Positions 35,670 through 45,575 are shown, counted from the first letter of the stretch. The stretch: DNA of 64,000 nt from Chelativorans multitrophicus (GCF_011317445.1 NZ_JAAAPL010000003.1:372001-436000); one strand, 5' to 3'. Program-made: numbers and translations. Notes: generated by a model from the sequence alone, not told the origin.

Positions 35670-37700
35670 CTACCTACTGTTTGTACTTTGGTGCGGCGTT
35701 CTCAGCGTCGCTGCCAGGCTGTCCGCATTATGAATGGGTGGCAGGCAGATTTGACCGGTGCAGAGCCATGCACCTGCGGTCGAGCGGTCAATTTTTACGC
35801 CTGCGTCACGTTCGGCAGCGTTTTCCTGCAGTCCGACAATAATATCCACGCGCCTGGGGTCGGGAATTTGATTCGCGACCGGAATGAACGTTTCTCCGGC
35901 AGGATCATTAATCAGCAGCTTCATGGGGCGTTGCGCCAATGCCGCTGCGCAGATAATTCCTAACTGACCATAGGCTTGGTTTTGAGCCCGCGCCAATGCG
36001 GCTTCCGAAACCCGGACCCCATGCTGGTAAAGCTCATGGCTACCGGAGACTGCGGCGAGATGAACCAGCGCGGTGACAATTTGAGCCGTTGCTGAAGGAA
36101 TTGGATCATCCATGTCTCCGCGGATGCGCATCGGTGTGTCGGCACTGTCGGAAGCCGTAAGGAAATAACCGCTTCCCGCATCGTCCAAGTACCAGGCATC
36201 AAGCTTATCCAGCCATTGGCGCGCCTGATCCACGTAACTATCGTCATGTGTCGCGCCGTAGAGCGCTATCGCCGCCGAGATCATCGCAGCATAGTCGCTG
36301 GAGAGCGCGGGGAAGAGCCGCTTTTCCCCTCGAATACTGTGGGGGAGACGCCCTTCTTCCATCGATTCGAGGACGAAACGAAATGCTCTAGCTGCCGCTT
36401 CAATCCACTCCGGGCGAGCGAACTGCCGGCCAGCTACGGCGATAGCGGCGATTGCGAGCCCGTTCCAATCCACAAGGACCTTGTCGTCCCGACCTGGACG
36501 AGTGCGGGCTTCACGGGCGGCCATAAGGCGGTCGAGAAGCGTTCGAAGCCGCTGTTCTGAGGAATCGTCCAGAACTTCCGGATGGCGTCGGCGATGAAGG
36601 ATCGGGTTTCCTTCCCATTCCTCGGGGTTCGCGAGATCATAGATCGCAAGCAGCTCACGCGCATCTCCAACACCGAGGACGTCCTCGATCTCTGCGCGGG
36701 TCCACAAGTAGAACTTGCCTTCCTCTCCTTCCGAATCCGCGTCGAGGCTGGAAGCGAATCCTCCGCCCTCTACAGTCATCTCGCGAAGAAGCCATTTTAC
36801 GGTGTCTTCGATTCGCACCCGGAACAGTCGGTCGTGGGTACCCCCATATGCATAGCTGCACAGGCGAATAAGCTGTGCGTTGTCGTAGAGCATTTTTTCA
36901 AAATGAGGCACCAACCATTGTGCGTCCACCGAATAGCGGGCAAGGCCACCGCCTACATGGTCATAAATGCCCCCGGCAAGCATCGATCGGAGCGTGAGTA
37001 GCACCGTGTCCCGATCGCTTTCGGCGCCATTTTCAAGCCAGTTGAGCCATAGCAGATCAAGGAATGGCGCATTGGGAAATTTAGGAGCCCCGCGCAGGCC
37101 GCCGAGCTGGGGATCAAAGACCGCGCGGATCTTCTCGGCGAGAGCCCTTAGGGGGACCTCATTACTGGTCGTACCTTGCATCGGCGCCAGGTGAGTTCGG
37201 ACATGTATAGAAAGGGTGTCGGCGCTGCGCAGCAGCTCGTCTTCCTTAGTCTGCCATGCGGAATGTACTGCTTTCAGAACATCAATGAAGCCGGGCCTTC
37301 CGTAGCGAGATCGTTTGGGAAAATAGGTCCCTCCCCAAAAGGGCTTTGCTTCGGGTGTGAGAAACATCGTCAACGGCCAACCACCCTGTTCACCCATGGC
37401 CGAAAGCGCGGTCATATAGATCTGATCGATATCGGGGCGCTCTTCCCGATCAACCTTGATATTGACGAAGAGGCTGTTCATCAATTCGGCAACTTCGTTG
37501 TCTTCAAAGCATTCGTGAGCCATGACATGGCACCAGTGACACGCCGCATATCCGACGGATAGGAGGATCGGCCGGTTGAGCTCGCGAGCCTCGTCCAGCG
37601 CCTCGCGCGACCACGGACGCCAATGTACGGGATTGTCCCTGTGTTGAAGGAGATAAGGGCTCGCCTGCTCGCCGAGCAGGTTCTTTTCGGGTAAGAGCAC
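35670..37700 (-). CDS. DUF255 thioredoxin-like / YyaL (SSP411) family protein
   Basis: The 676-residue cytoplasmic protein has an N-terminal thioredoxin-fold DUF255 domain with C54-H-W-C57 ([11 protein letters not shown]). A long alpha/alpha-toroid region follows ([20 protein letters not shown], then [14 protein letters not shown]), resembling AGE-type sugar epimerases. Bacterial YyaL and human SPATA20 share this layout; the function is not established. It is transcribed toward rho and is divergent from mnmE across about 50 bases. Confidence 0.92.
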   Translation of the reverse strand: MLLPEKNLLGEQASPYLLQHRDNPVHWRPWSREALDEARELNRPILLSVGYAACHWCHVMAHECFEDNEVAELMNSLFVNIKVDREERPDIDQIYMTALSAMGEQGGWPLTMFLTPEAKPFWGGTYFPKRSRYGRPGFIDVLKAVHSAWQTKEDELLRSADTLSIHVRTHLAPMQGTTSNEVPLRALAEKIRAVFDPQLGGLRGAPKFPNAPFLDLLWLNWLENGAESDRDTVLLTLRSMLAGGIYDHVGGGLARYSVDAQWLVPHFEKMLYDNAQLIRLCSYAYGGTHDRLFRVRIEDTVKWLLREMTVEGGGFASSLDADSEGEEGKFYLWTRAEIEDVLGVGDARELLAIYDLANPEEWEGNPILHRRRHPEVLDDSSEQRLRTLLDRLMAAREARTRPGRDDKVLVDWNGLAIAAIAVAGRQFARPEWIEAAARAFRFVLESMEEGRLPHSIRGEKRLFPALSSDYAAMISAAIALYGATHDDSYVDQARQWLDKLDAWYLDDAGSGYFLTASDSADTPMRIRGDMDDPIPSATAQIVTALVHLAAVSGSHELYQHGVRVSEAALARAQNQAYGQLGIICAAALAQRPMKLLINDPAGETFIPVANQIPDPRRVDIIVGLQENAAERDAGVKIDRSTAGAWLCTGQICLPPIHNADSLAATLRTPHQSTNSR

Positions 37701-37751
37701 ATCAATCTCCTATATTGGCCATTTACAACCTTAGAACCTAGAGCGCTTGCC

Positions 37752-39080
37752 GTGCCGGATCAAATACCAGTTCGTGATACAATCTTTGCGCTTTCGAGCG
37801 GCTCGTTGCCTTCCGGTATCGCCGTGATACGGATCTCCGGTGCAGATACGAGAGCTGTCCTGGAACGAATGGCTGGCGGCCTTTCGGAAGCCAGATTCGC
37901 CAAGCTGACCAGCATCTACAGCGCCGAAAGAGAGGTCCTCGACCGAGCACTCTGCCTCTTCTTTCCTGCTCCCGCCAGCTTTACGGGGGAGGATTGCGCG
38001 GAATTGCATTTGCATGGCGGGCGGGCCGTAGTGGCGGCCGTGCTGAACGAGCTTGCCGCATTTCCTGGACTACGGATGGCCGAGGCTGGTGAGTTCACGA
38101 AACGGGCTTTTCTGAACGGAAAAATGAACCTTACCGAGGCTGAAGCGCTTTCCGATCTAATTGCTGCAGAAACGGAAGCTCAGAGGCGCTTCGCACTCGT
38201 GAACAGCAGTGATATGCACAAGCGCCTCTATGACGGATGGCGCCGCCGCCTCATCCATGCCCGAGCCATGATAGAGGCAGAGCTTGATTTTGCCGATGAA
38301 TCGGATGTGCCTGGCTCTGCTGGCGCTACCGTGTGGGAGGACATTCGCCGGCTTCGGCAGGAAATTGTTGAACATGCTTCTTCCTACCGCAAGGCTGAGA
38401 TCATCAGGGACGGGTTCCAAATCGTTATCCTGGGCGCACCAAATGCGGGAAAGTCCAGCCTTCTCAATGCGCTGGCGCGGCGTGACGTAGCCATTGTAAC
38501 GGAGGAGCCTGGCACGACGCGGGATATTCTCGAGGTCAGCTTGGACATTGACGGGACGAAAGTAGTCCTTGCCGACACGGCTGGCATCCGCGAGGCGGCC
38601 GGCCGAGTAGAAGCGCTTGGTATCGAACGTTCTCTGAGGCGTGCCAATGAGGCCGACTTGGTGCTGCTTCTGGAAGACGTCACAAATCCGTCGACACCGG
38701 AGGTGCCGCAGGGCAAGCCGGTGATCACAATAGGGAACAAAGCCGATTTGATCACGGATACACCAGCCGCTTCATACAATTGTTTGATTTCCGCCAAAAC
38801 CGGATTGGGACTGGACCGCCTGATGGAGCTGATAAGTCAAGCCAGCGCAGGCTACTCGAATTTCGCAGGGGAGATCTTGCCCTTTCGCGAGCGGCATGTG
38901 GCACTTTTAGGCCAGGCGGCAGACGCGCTTGAGGCTGGAATTGACGGCGAAAATATTGGGCTTGAGCTGAGAGCTGAATGCCTGCGTTTAAGCTCGCTTG
39001 CTTTGGGCCGCATCTCCGGTGAGATCGATGTTGAAGATTTGCTCGATGCGATCTTCTCCACTTTCTGCATTGGAAAATGA
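37752..39080 (+). CDS. mnmE: tRNA uridine-5-carboxymethylaminomethyl modification GTPase MnmE
   Basis: The 442-residue GTPase works with MnmG to modify U34 of certain tRNAs. The N-terminal domain begins DTIFALSSGSLPSGIAVIRISG. The G domain has Walker A GAPNAGKS, the G3 DTAGI and the G4 NKAD. The C-terminus ends in CIGK, the formyl-THF-linked catalytic Cys motif. The start is a GTG (37752). The stop codon (39078-39080) is inside the first parS site. Paired with mnmG and parAB as in most alphaproteobacteria. Confidence 0.96.
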   Translation: MPDQIPVRDTIFALSSGSLPSGIAVIRISGADTRAVLERMAGGLSEARFAKLTSIYSAEREVLDRALCLFFPAPASFTGEDCAELHLHGGRAVVAAVLNELAAFPGLRMAEAGEFTKRAFLNGKMNLTEAEALSDLIAAETEAQRRFALVNSSDMHKRLYDGWRRRLIHARAMIEAELDFADESDVPGSAGATVWEDIRRLRQEIVEHASSYRKAEIIRDGFQIVILGAPNAGKSSLLNALARRDVAIVTEEPGTTRDILEVSLDIDGTKVVLADTAGIREAAGRVEALGIERSLRRANEADLVLLLEDVTNPSTPEVPQGKPVITIGNKADLITDTPAASYNCLISAKTGLGLDRLMELISQASAGYSNFAGEILPFRERHVALLGQAADALEAGIDGENIGLELRAECLRLSSLALGRISGEIDVEDLLDAIFSTFCIGK

Positions 39081-39093
39081 TTCACGTGAAACA
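39078..39093. promoter_or_regulatory. parS: parS-like site overlapping the mnmE stop codon
   Basis: The 16-base TGATTCACGTGAAACA matches the TGTTTCACGTGAAACA ParB-binding consensus with one mismatch at position 3. Its first three bases are the mnmE stop codon. ParB (42586-43452) is the expected ligand. Part of a three-site group in the mnmE-mnmG gap. Confidence 0.85.
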
Positions 39094-39110
39094 TTGGGTC
39101 GTCGGCAAAG

Positions 39111-39126
39111 TGATTCACGTGAAACA
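39111..39126. promoter_or_regulatory. parS: parS-like site in the mnmE-mnmG gap
   Basis: The sequence TGATTCACGTGAAACA is identical to the site 33 bases to its left, with one mismatch to the 16-base consensus. The 33-base spacing puts the two sites on about the same face of the helix. Confidence 0.85.
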
Positions 39127-39145
39127 GCAATCCATGCGCCGCTGC

Positions 39146-39161
39146 CGTTTCACGTGAAACA
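39146..39161. promoter_or_regulatory. parS: parS site, perfect core
   Basis: CGTTTCACGTGAAACA has the perfect 14-base palindrome GTTTCACGTGAAAC at 39147-39160. It is 35 bases right of the second site and 62 bases upstream of the mnmG start. Confidence 0.92.
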
Positions 39162-39222
39162 GAGCCCGTCTTGACTAAACAGACCGATACGCTCATCTGG
39201 AGCGAATGTTGGAAAGAGCCAG

Positions 39223-41091
39223 ATGATTCATAAATTCGATGTCGTTGTGGTTGGTGGAGGCCACGCCGGTTGTGAGGCAGCGGCGGCGGCTGCTCGGGCC
39301 GGCGCAAGGACAGCGCTTGTCACAATGCGGCGCGATACGATCGGCGTAATGTCCTGCAATCCCGCAATCGGCGGGATCGGCAAGGGACAGCTGGTGCGCG
39401 AAGTCGATGCCTTGGATGGCCTCATGGGGCGGGTTGCCGATGCAGCTGGAATCCAGTTCCGTCTCTTGAATCGGCGCAAGGGGCCAGCGGTGCGAGGGCC
39501 ACGAACGCAGGCGGATCGCAAACTTTACCGCCAGGCTATGCAGGCCGTCATTTCCGAACAAGAGAATCTTCAGGTTATCGAAGCTGAAGTGCATACGCTG
39601 GGAATGGAACATGGCCGAATCACGCATGTCGGCCTCTCCGGAGACTCGCAGATCAACTGCGCGGCTGTAGTCCTGACGACGGGAACCTTTTTGCGCGGAT
39701 TGATCCATATTGGCCAGAAGAAAATTCCTGCTGGCCGGGTCAATGAACCGGCTGCGAAGGGTCTTTCGGCTTCCATGGAGGCGGCTGGCTTTAAACTTGG
39801 ACGACTGAAGACCGGGACGCCCCCTCGCCTCGATGGGCGGACGATCGAATGGAACATGCTCGGATTTCAGAAAGCAGATGAGGATCCGGTTCCGTTTTCA
39901 CTGCTGAGCGAAAAAATCCAAAACCCGCAAATCACATGTGGAATAACGCGAACGACAACGGACACGCACCGTATCATTCAAGAGAACCTCGACAAATCCG
40001 CAATGTATTCTGGCCAGATTGAGGGAATTGGGCCGCGTTACTGTCCCTCGATCGAGGATAAGATCGTGAAGTTTGGGGAGAGGGACGGTCACCAGATTTT
40101 TCTTGAGCCCGAGGGGCTCGATGACCACACCGTGTATCCAAATGGCCTCTCGACCTCGCTGCCTGAAGAGGTTCAGCACGCATTTCTTAAGACAATACCC
40201 GGACTCGCCAACGCGCACGTGCTGCAGCCGGGATATGCCATCGAGTATGATCACGTGGATCCGCGCGAGCTTGAGCCGTCGCTTGAAACGCGTCGCGTCA
40301 GGGGTTTATTTCTTGCCGGGCAGATCAATGGCACGACCGGTTACGAGGAAGCTGCCGCTCAGGGCGTAATTGCCGGCATCAATGCAGCAAGCGTTGCATC
40401 GGGGAGCACGACTGTCGTTCCGAGCCGAACCGATGCCTATATCGGTGTCATGATCGATGACCTGGTCACACGGGGAGTGACCGAACCCTACCGCATGTTC
40501 ACATCCCGTGCTGAGTTCCGACTGTCTCTCAGGGCCGACAATGCTGACGAGCGGCTCACGCCGCGGGCGATTGAGTGGGGTGTGGCCTCGAAGGTGCGGC
40601 GCGATCGTTTCTATAAAGCAGAACAAGAACTTAGCGATGCGCGGGAACTTACGAAGGCACGCGGACTAACGCCCAATGAGGCAGCCCGTCACGGAATTGC
40701 CGTCAATCAGGATGGGGTTCGGCGAAGTGCGTATGACCTGCTTTCGTTCGCCGACATCAACATAGAAAGGCTGAAGGCGATCTGGCCGGAACTTGGTTCC
40801 ATTGCCCCCAAAACTTGTGAACGCCTGGAGACAGAGGCTCGTTACGCGGTATACCTTGATCGCCAAGTCGCCGACGCGGAGCGAGTTCGCCGCGAAGAGG
40901 GCAGGTCAATTCCCGACGGGATTGATTTCGATTCGGTTCCCGGCCTGTCGAACGAGTTGAAGTATAAGCTTCGTCAACGCAGACCGCGCACCTTAGCCGA
41001 GGCGCAGCGAATCGATGGAATGACCCCCGCCGCCCTGGCCCTCATTTTGGTTGCTATTCGACAAGGTGAGAAGATTCGGGGCGCTGCATGA
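39223..41091 (+). CDS. mnmG: tRNA U34 carboxymethylaminomethyl modification enzyme MnmG (GidA)
   Basis: The 622-residue FAD protein partners MnmE in tRNA wobble uridine modification. The FAD motif [13 protein letters not shown] starts at about residue 7. The [11 protein letters not shown] and [13 protein letters not shown] segments are conserved, and the two-Cys pattern is normal. The ATG follows AAAGAGCCAG. It overlaps rsmG by four bases. The parS group sits in its 5' leader. Confidence 0.97.
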   Translation: MIHKFDVVVVGGGHAGCEAAAAAARAGARTALVTMRRDTIGVMSCNPAIGGIGKGQLVREVDALDGLMGRVADAAGIQFRLLNRRKGPAVRGPRTQADRKLYRQAMQAVISEQENLQVIEAEVHTLGMEHGRITHVGLSGDSQINCAAVVLTTGTFLRGLIHIGQKKIPAGRVNEPAAKGLSASMEAAGFKLGRLKTGTPPRLDGRTIEWNMLGFQKADEDPVPFSLLSEKIQNPQITCGITRTTTDTHRIIQENLDKSAMYSGQIEGIGPRYCPSIEDKIVKFGERDGHQIFLEPEGLDDHTVYPNGLSTSLPEEVQHAFLKTIPGLANAHVLQPGYAIEYDHVDPRELEPSLETRRVRGLFLAGQINGTTGYEEAAAQGVIAGINAASVASGSTTVVPSRTDAYIGVMIDDLVTRGVTEPYRMFTSRAEFRLSLRADNADERLTPRAIEWGVASKVRRDRFYKAEQELSDARELTKARGLTPNEAARHGIAVNQDGVRRSAYDLLSFADINIERLKAIWPELGSIAPKTCERLETEARYAVYLDRQVADAERVRREEGRSIPDGIDFDSVPGLSNELKYKLRQRRPRTLAEAQRIDGMTPAALALILVAIRQGEKIRGAA

Positions 41092-41720
41092 TGGCGGAGC
41101 GGTTCTCTGCCCTGCAGGCTGTCGCTGGCCCGGTTTCACGTGAAACATTTGACGGGTTAGTGGCTTTTGAAGGCGAGTTTAGGAAGTGGTCTGCGCGAAT
41201 CAACTTAACAGCCCCTTCAACGCTGCCGCACCTGTGGGAGCGTCACATTCTCGATAGCGCTCAGCTGATTCGCATCGCGCCGGCGGCCAGGCGATGGCTG
41301 GATTTGGGATCTGGGGGAGGCTTTCCGGGTGCGGTTATTGCAATTTTGATGAAGGAACATGCTCCAGCTCAAGTTGATCTGGTAGAGAGCAATCGCAAAA
41401 AAGCAGCGTTTCTACAGACCAGCCTCGCGTCGCTAAAAGCGCCTTGTATGATCCATCCTCAACGAATTGAGGATTGCTATGGCCAAATTCCTCCCCCTGA
41501 GGTGATCACGGCTAGGGCTCTTGCTCCCCTGCCTGTGCTTTTTGGATTGGCGGAGCCATGGATGAAAGCCGGCGCGCGCGCTTTGCTTCATAAAGGCCGG
41601 GATTACCGCCGTGAAATTGAAGAAAGCCGTGACGCTTGGGGATTCAATCTGTTAGAACATGGCAATGAGGTCGGGGGCGACGGCGTGATTCTTGAAATAA
41701 GCGATCTTCGCCGCCTCTAA
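41088..41720 (+). CDS. rsmG: 16S rRNA (guanine527-N7)-methyltransferase RsmG (GidB)
   Basis: The 210-residue SAM-dependent methyltransferase modifies G527 of 16S rRNA. The SAM-binding region is [17 protein letters not shown] (about 76-92), and the substrate region contains [13 protein letters not shown] double ATG at the start (41088 or 41091) overlaps the mnmG stop. A parS core at 41133-41146 encodes the conserved VSRET segment, so the ParB site is embedded in the coding sequence. Confidence 0.96.
   Translation: MMAERFSALQAVAGPVSRETFDGLVAFEGEFRKWSARINLTAPSTLPHLWERHILDSAQLIRIAPAARRWLDLGSGGGFPGAVIAILMKEHAPAQVDLVESNRKKAAFLQTSLASLKAPCMIHPQRIEDCYGQIPPPEVITARALAPLPVLFGLAEPWMKAGARALLHKGRDYRREIEESRDAWGFNLLEHGNEVGGDGVILEISDLRRL
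41132..41147. promoter_or_regulatory. parS: parS site inside rsmG
   Basis: GGTTTCACGTGAAACA contains the perfect 14-base core GTTTCACGTGAAAC at 41133-41146 and reads VSRET in the rsmG frame. The same embedding is known in other bacteria that carry parS in gidB. About 2 kb from the other three sites and 0.6 kb upstream of parA. Confidence 0.93.
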
Positions 41721-41759
41721 CGACTGCTGGTTCTTGGTGTTTTTGATTGGCAGGGGCCT

Positions 41760-42554
41760 ATGAGCAAGCCTTCACGCATCATCACCGTGGCGAATCAGAA
41801 AGGTGGTGTAGGAAAGACCACAACGGCGATCAATCTGGCCACTGCGCTCGCCGCAATCGGCGAGCGCGTGCTGATCGTCGATCTGGATCCTCAGGGTAAT
41901 GCGAGCACAGGGCTCGGTGTAGAGCGAAAAATCAGAAACATTTCTTCCTACGACGTGTTGATCGGCGCTTCAGACATCGACAATGCGGCAATGGAGACAG
42001 CCGTGCCCGGTCTCGCCATTGTTCCTTCCACACTCGATCTCCTCGGCATCGAGATGGAGATATCCGGCGCCCAGGATCGCGTGCTGAAGCTGCGTCGCGC
42101 ATTACGGGAGACACCCTCGAAAAAGGGTTTTTCCTATGTTTTGATTGATTGTCCGCCTTCGTTGAATCTTCTTACGCTCAATGCAATGGCGGCGGCAGAT
42201 TCCGTGTTGGTCCCCCTGCAATGTGAGTTTTTTGCACTTGAGGGTCTAAGCCAGCTTCTGGAGACGGTAGAGCAGATCCGCGGCTCCATTAACCCGGCCT
42301 TAACCATACAGGGCATCGTGCTAACGATGTTCGATGGACGCAACAACCTGGCAAATCAAGTGGTTGAGGATGTGCGGGCTCATATGGGAGAGACGGTGTA
42401 TGAAACCGTCATTCCCCGGAACGTTCGGGTCTCCGAGGCGCCTTCATATGGAAAGCCTGCAATTCTCTACGACCTCAAATGCTCGGGCAGCCAAGCATAC
42501 CTGCAACTCGCCTCGGAAGTGATCCGCAGGGAGCGGCGTTTGCGCGCCGCTTGA
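41760..42554 (+). CDS. parA: Chromosome partitioning ATPase ParA
   Basis: The 264-residue ATPase has the deviant Walker A KGGVGKTT within TVANQKGGVGKTTTAINLAT near residue 16. The Walker A' motif is DLDPQGNAS, and Walker B is VLIDCPPSLNL. It drives segregation of ParB-parS complexes from the origin. ATG preceded by GGCAGGGG. It lies 32 bases upstream of parB. Being on the same strand as hemE, rho and mnmE, it points away from oriC. Confidence 0.97.
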   Translation: MSKPSRIITVANQKGGVGKTTTAINLATALAAIGERVLIVDLDPQGNASTGLGVERKIRNISSYDVLIGASDIDNAAMETAVPGLAIVPSTLDLLGIEMEISGAQDRVLKLRRALRETPSKKGFSYVLIDCPPSLNLLTLNAMAAADSVLVPLQCEFFALEGLSQLLETVEQIRGSINPALTIQGIVLTMFDGRNNLANQVVEDVRAHMGETVYETVIPRNVRVSEAPSYGKPAILYDLKCSGSQAYLQLASEVIRRERRLRAA

Positions 42555-42585
42555 TTTGTTCGAACTAAAGGAGCCAGGCTCAGCC

Positions 42586-43452
42586 ATGAATGAAGATCCT
42601 TCTCGCAAGCGCCTTGGCCGCGGCCTCGCCGCCCTTATTGGCGAAATCGACAGACCGGTTATGCGCGAGCAGGAAACCGTGCGCGCGGACCGTTTGGTGC
42701 CGATCGAATTTATTTCGCCGAATCCGCGCAATCCGCGGCGCAATTTTGCCGAGGGGGATCTGGCGGAGCTGGCACACTCGATCCGAGAGCATGGCATCGT
42801 TCAGCCGGTGGTGGTGCGACCGGCGCCCGCTGCCGGGCGATACGAGATCATAGCAGGAGAGCGCCGCTGGCGTGCCGCGCAGAAAGCAGGTCTCACGGAA
42901 ATACCCGTCATTATTCGCGAGGTGGACGACAGGGCGGCGCTCGAACTGGCCATTATCGAGAATGTCCAGCGCGCCGATCTCAATCCAATCGAGGAGGCGC
43001 GCGGCTACCAGCAGCTTATGGATGAACATAACTACACCCAGGCGGATCTTGCGCAGGTCATCGGCAAGAGCCGCAGTCATGTAGCAAACACCCTGCGCCT
43101 TCTAAAGCTGCCTGATGCGGTGCTCGATCTTATTGTCGACGGCTCGCTAACCGCGGGCCATGCACGAACCCTGGTAACCGCCGCCGATCCCGCCGGCCTT
43201 GCAAAGCGTATCATCGAGGAGGGATTGTCCGTTCGCCAGGCTGAGGCGCTGGCAAGCGCACAGGAGGTGGGTGTTACAAAGCCAAAAGAGCGCAGGGAGA
43301 AGGATGCGGACACGCTTTCGCTTGAAAAGCTCCTCACGGATCACACTGGTCTGAAAGTTTCGATCAGCCATAAGGATCGGGGCGGGGAGATGCGTATTTC
43401 CTACCGCTCTCTGGAGCAACTGGACGAGCTCTGCCGCTTGTTGCAGCGCTGA
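42586..43452 (+). CDS. parB: Chromosome partitioning protein ParB
   Basis: The 288-residue protein starts with a ParA-stimulating basic N-terminus (KRLGRGLAALIG). The ParB/Srx nucleotide-binding domain has IREHGIVQPVVVRPA and the CTPase signature GERRWRAAQ. The central HTH (DLAQVIGKSRSHVANTLRLL) binds parS, and the C-terminal part dimerises. The ATG at 42586 has GGAG 11 bases upstream. Full length for alphaproteobacteria. Confidence 0.97.
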   Translation: MNEDPSRKRLGRGLAALIGEIDRPVMREQETVRADRLVPIEFISPNPRNPRRNFAEGDLAELAHSIREHGIVQPVVVRPAPAAGRYEIIAGERRWRAAQKAGLTEIPVIIREVDDRAALELAIIENVQRADLNPIEEARGYQQLMDEHNYTQADLAQVIGKSRSHVANTLRLLKLPDAVLDLIVDGSLTAGHARTLVTAADPAGLAKRIIEEGLSVRQAEALASAQEVGVTKPKERREKDADTLSLEKLLTDHTGLKVSISHKDRGGEMRISYRSLEQLDELCRLLQR

Positions 43453-43488
43453 TAGCCCCGAGTAATCGACACTTCTGCCGGTCACTCG

Positions 43489-44655
43489 CTACACGAATGG
43501 TCGTGCAACCCTGTATTTGCGGGGCACCAGCCTGGAAAGATAGTTCCGGCAAGCACCAGAGACCTTATTTTCCGCTGGATGAAGGAAATTTTCGGGCATT
43601 TGCCGCGTCTTTCCGGCCACGTCCACAAGCGGCACCAGCTGGCATGTGGTTTCCGTATCGTTGTATTTTAACGCGACTGAACCACCCAGCCGCTCTACAG
43701 CGCGGACAGCAAAGGCTCCGGCCTCGAATGCTTCCTGCGCATCCACCTCGTTAATCGTGGCGATGTTTCCACGCGGGAGATAACCGAACGTATCCACCCG
43801 CGCGCGGGTTCCTGGTAGGCTTTCTGCGAGCATGTGTTCAATGGCCCTCCCAAGATCAGTGCCGGAGAGGCGAACATTTCCGTGTTGATCTCGCTCCAGC
43901 GTTTCAGGTGGAACGATGTGCTCGACAAGGGATCGGCCGTCTGATCCGGAAACACCCTCCGACATCGCCACTATGCAACGCCCGTGGCGCGAGATTTGCG
44001 CGCGGACGTCTTCGATAAAGCGAGCGCGTTCGAAAGGGCGCTCCGGCACATAAATTAGATGAGGGCCGCCTTCTTCGTCCAAAGACCAAGCAGAGGCGGC
44101 GGCTGTCAGGAAGCCGGCATGTCTACCCATGACGATACCAACATAGATGCCGGGCAAAGCGCGGAAATCGAGATCGATGCTCAGAAACGCTCCAGCTACG
44201 AACTCCGCCGCGGAAATGAAGCCAGGCGTGTGATCGTTCTCCATCAAATCGTTGTCAATGGTCTTTGGAGCATGAATAAAGGCAATGCTGCCGCCCGACG
44301 CTTCGGCAAGGATGGCCTGCGTTCCCGCCGTGTCGTTGCCGCCAATATTAATGAACGCGTCCGCGCCGACATTGCGAAGGCCTTCCAGGATTGCGTCGCA
44401 ATAGGCTGCATCCGGCTTATCCCGCGTGCTGCCGAGGGCGGCACTGGGCGTGGTGGCCATGGCGAGCAGGGTTTCATCCGGCAAATCGGACAGGTTAACG
44501 AAATTCCCGTCACGGATGCCACGTATCCCATAACGCGCGCCGAGCACCCGTGCGCCGGGATAAAGCTTTCGCGTTTCCATTACGATGCCCGCCACGGTCT
44601 GGTTGATAACGGCAGTGGGACCACCACCTTGTGCGATGACGAAAGTCTCGGCCAT
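43489..44655 (-). CDS. pfp: Pyrophosphate-dependent 6-phosphofructokinase
   Basis: The 388-residue enzyme interconverts fructose 6-phosphate and fructose 1,6-bisphosphate with PPi or ATP. It has GGGPTAVIN at residues 10-18 and GGNDT at 105-109. PKTIDND at about 130-136 has Lys131 where ATP enzymes have Gly, which points to PPi use. Length and the MGRHAGFL segment are typical of short PPi-PFKs. It converges with parB and precedes small genes on the minus strand. In alphaproteobacteria this is often the only PFK. Confidence 0.92.
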   Translation of the reverse strand: MAETFVIAQGGGPTAVINQTVAGIVMETRKLYPGARVLGARYGIRGIRDGNFVNLSDLPDETLLAMATTPSAALGSTRDKPDAAYCDAILEGLRNVGADAFINIGGNDTAGTQAILAEASGGSIAFIHAPKTIDNDLMENDHTPGFISAAEFVAGAFLSIDLDFRALPGIYVGIVMGRHAGFLTAAASAWSLDEEGGPHLIYVPERPFERARFIEDVRAQISRHGRCIVAMSEGVSGSDGRSLVEHIVPPETLERDQHGNVRLSGTDLGRAIEHMLAESLPGTRARVDTFGYLPRGNIATINEVDAQEAFEAGAFAVRAVERLGGSVALKYNDTETTCQLVPLVDVAGKTRQMPENFLHPAENKVSGACRNYLSRLVPRKYRVARPFV

Positions 44656-44702
44656 ACCTAATCCCAGTGTTTCGGGGGCGCCCCATAATCGCGCGCCGGC
44701 AA

Positions 44703-44933
44703 TCAGTGGGCAAGCTTAATCGTCTCTGCCACCCATGGATCGAGGCTTCTGTCCCAGATGACGCCCGAGGGAACGGAGAAGGTGGTTGTTCCCCTCCGCA
44801 AAGGAGATCGAGCGAGCAGGATGGCGTTCAACACCGCCCATCCACACCAGACCGAACCGCGCTTCCAGCAACAACATTGCGAGTCGAGAAGATATCGAGC
44901 TTCGGTGAGCGGATCGGCCGCTTTGCGGGTCAT
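44703..44933 (-). CDS. Small hypothetical protein coupled to the Pmp3 gene
   Basis: This 76-residue frame starts at an ATG (44931-44933) that shares a base with the stop of the Pmp3 gene, a TGATG arrangement. The peptide begins MTRKAADPLTEARYLLDSQ and has a Cys/Trp-rich centre (CCCWKRGSVWCGWAVLNAIL), then a polar tail ending DPWVAETIKLAH. I do not recognise it and have seen no family, so it may be a spurious open frame. Coupling to a real upstream gene is the main support. Confidence 0.35.
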   Translation of the reverse strand: MTRKAADPLTEARYLLDSQCCCWKRGSVWCGWAVLNAILLARSPLRRGTTTFSVPSGVIWDRSLDPWVAETIKLAH

Positions 44934-45091
44934 CAGCGCCTCGTGATAACCCATATAGCATGGATAATTCCGGGTATGTATCCCATCAAGGTCAATAGGA
45001 TATTGATCCAGAACTGCAGACCAATACCCACCTGAAGGAACACGCCGAGCGGTGGCAGGACGATAGCGAGAAGTATTCGAATGACGTCCAT
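44933..45091 (-). CDS. Pmp3/YqaE-type (UPF0057) small membrane protein
   Basis: This 52-residue frame encodes MDVIRILLAIVLPPLGVFLQ, then a second helix with IHAIWVITRR at the C-terminus. Two transmembrane helices with a PPLGV turn and a GY-x-P-GIIHA-x-W motif are the Pmp3/YqaE signature. Yeast Pmp3 affects membrane potential and cation stress; bacterial members are stress-associated. The ATG at 45091 has GGAGG five bases upstream. It was recovered by direct translation because it is too short for a usual length filter. Confidence 0.92.
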   Translation of the reverse strand: MDVIRILLAIVLPPLGVFLQVGIGLQFWINILLTLMGYIPGIIHAIWVITRR

Positions 45092-45166
45092 AACAGCCTC
45101 CAATGCTCTATCCTAATGTGGGAGAACCGGTTTCGATCCAAAAAACGAAGTTGAAAAAGAAGATGC

Positions 45167-45328
45167 TCACTTCACGGTGATGTGGCCATACAGGTTGCCA
45201 CCTTCTTCCGTCTCCCATGTGCTGTTGTGGGCGGGCACTTCAAAACCGCTTCCGACGCGGCAGAGCTTTGTCCTCCCCGAATGATGATCGATCCCGATTA
45301 AGCCCGGGGATGGATTTCCTTTGACCAT
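45167..45328 (-). CDS. Small hypothetical protein (53 residues)
   Basis: This short frame runs from an ATG at 45328 to a TGA at 45167-45169, with a TGA in frame three codons upstream of the ATG. It encodes a Gly/His-rich peptide with segments MVKGNPSPGLIGIDHHSG and FEVPAHNSTWETEEGGN and one Cys. The composition looks like a folded or metal-associated peptide rather than a random frame. It is only 162 bases long and has no strong ribosome binding site (GGAACC lies about 25 bases upstream). I do not recognise a family, and it may also be the 3' end of a decayed larger gene. Confidence 0.5.
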   Translation of the reverse strand: MVKGNPSPGLIGIDHHSGRTKLCRVGSGFEVPAHNSTWETEEGGNLYGHITVK

Positions 45329-45575
45329 CGGTTGAATTCAGAGGCCGACGGTTCCAGGATCCGTCACAGCCTTCATCGGCGCGGCGCTCAGTCGGCACGG
45401 CGGCATAGGTTGGCTCTGGAGGCGTCTTGACGTGCCTCGCCAGGGTGCAGCACGGTCGATGCCGCGTGAAATCAACGGGGACCGCCGTCTTTCTTACAAG
45501 CACGCGATGGCTGCGTGACTTTCGTACTGGAACTTGATGCCGGGCAGGCACTGCGCCTGCACAAATCCAAGGCTG

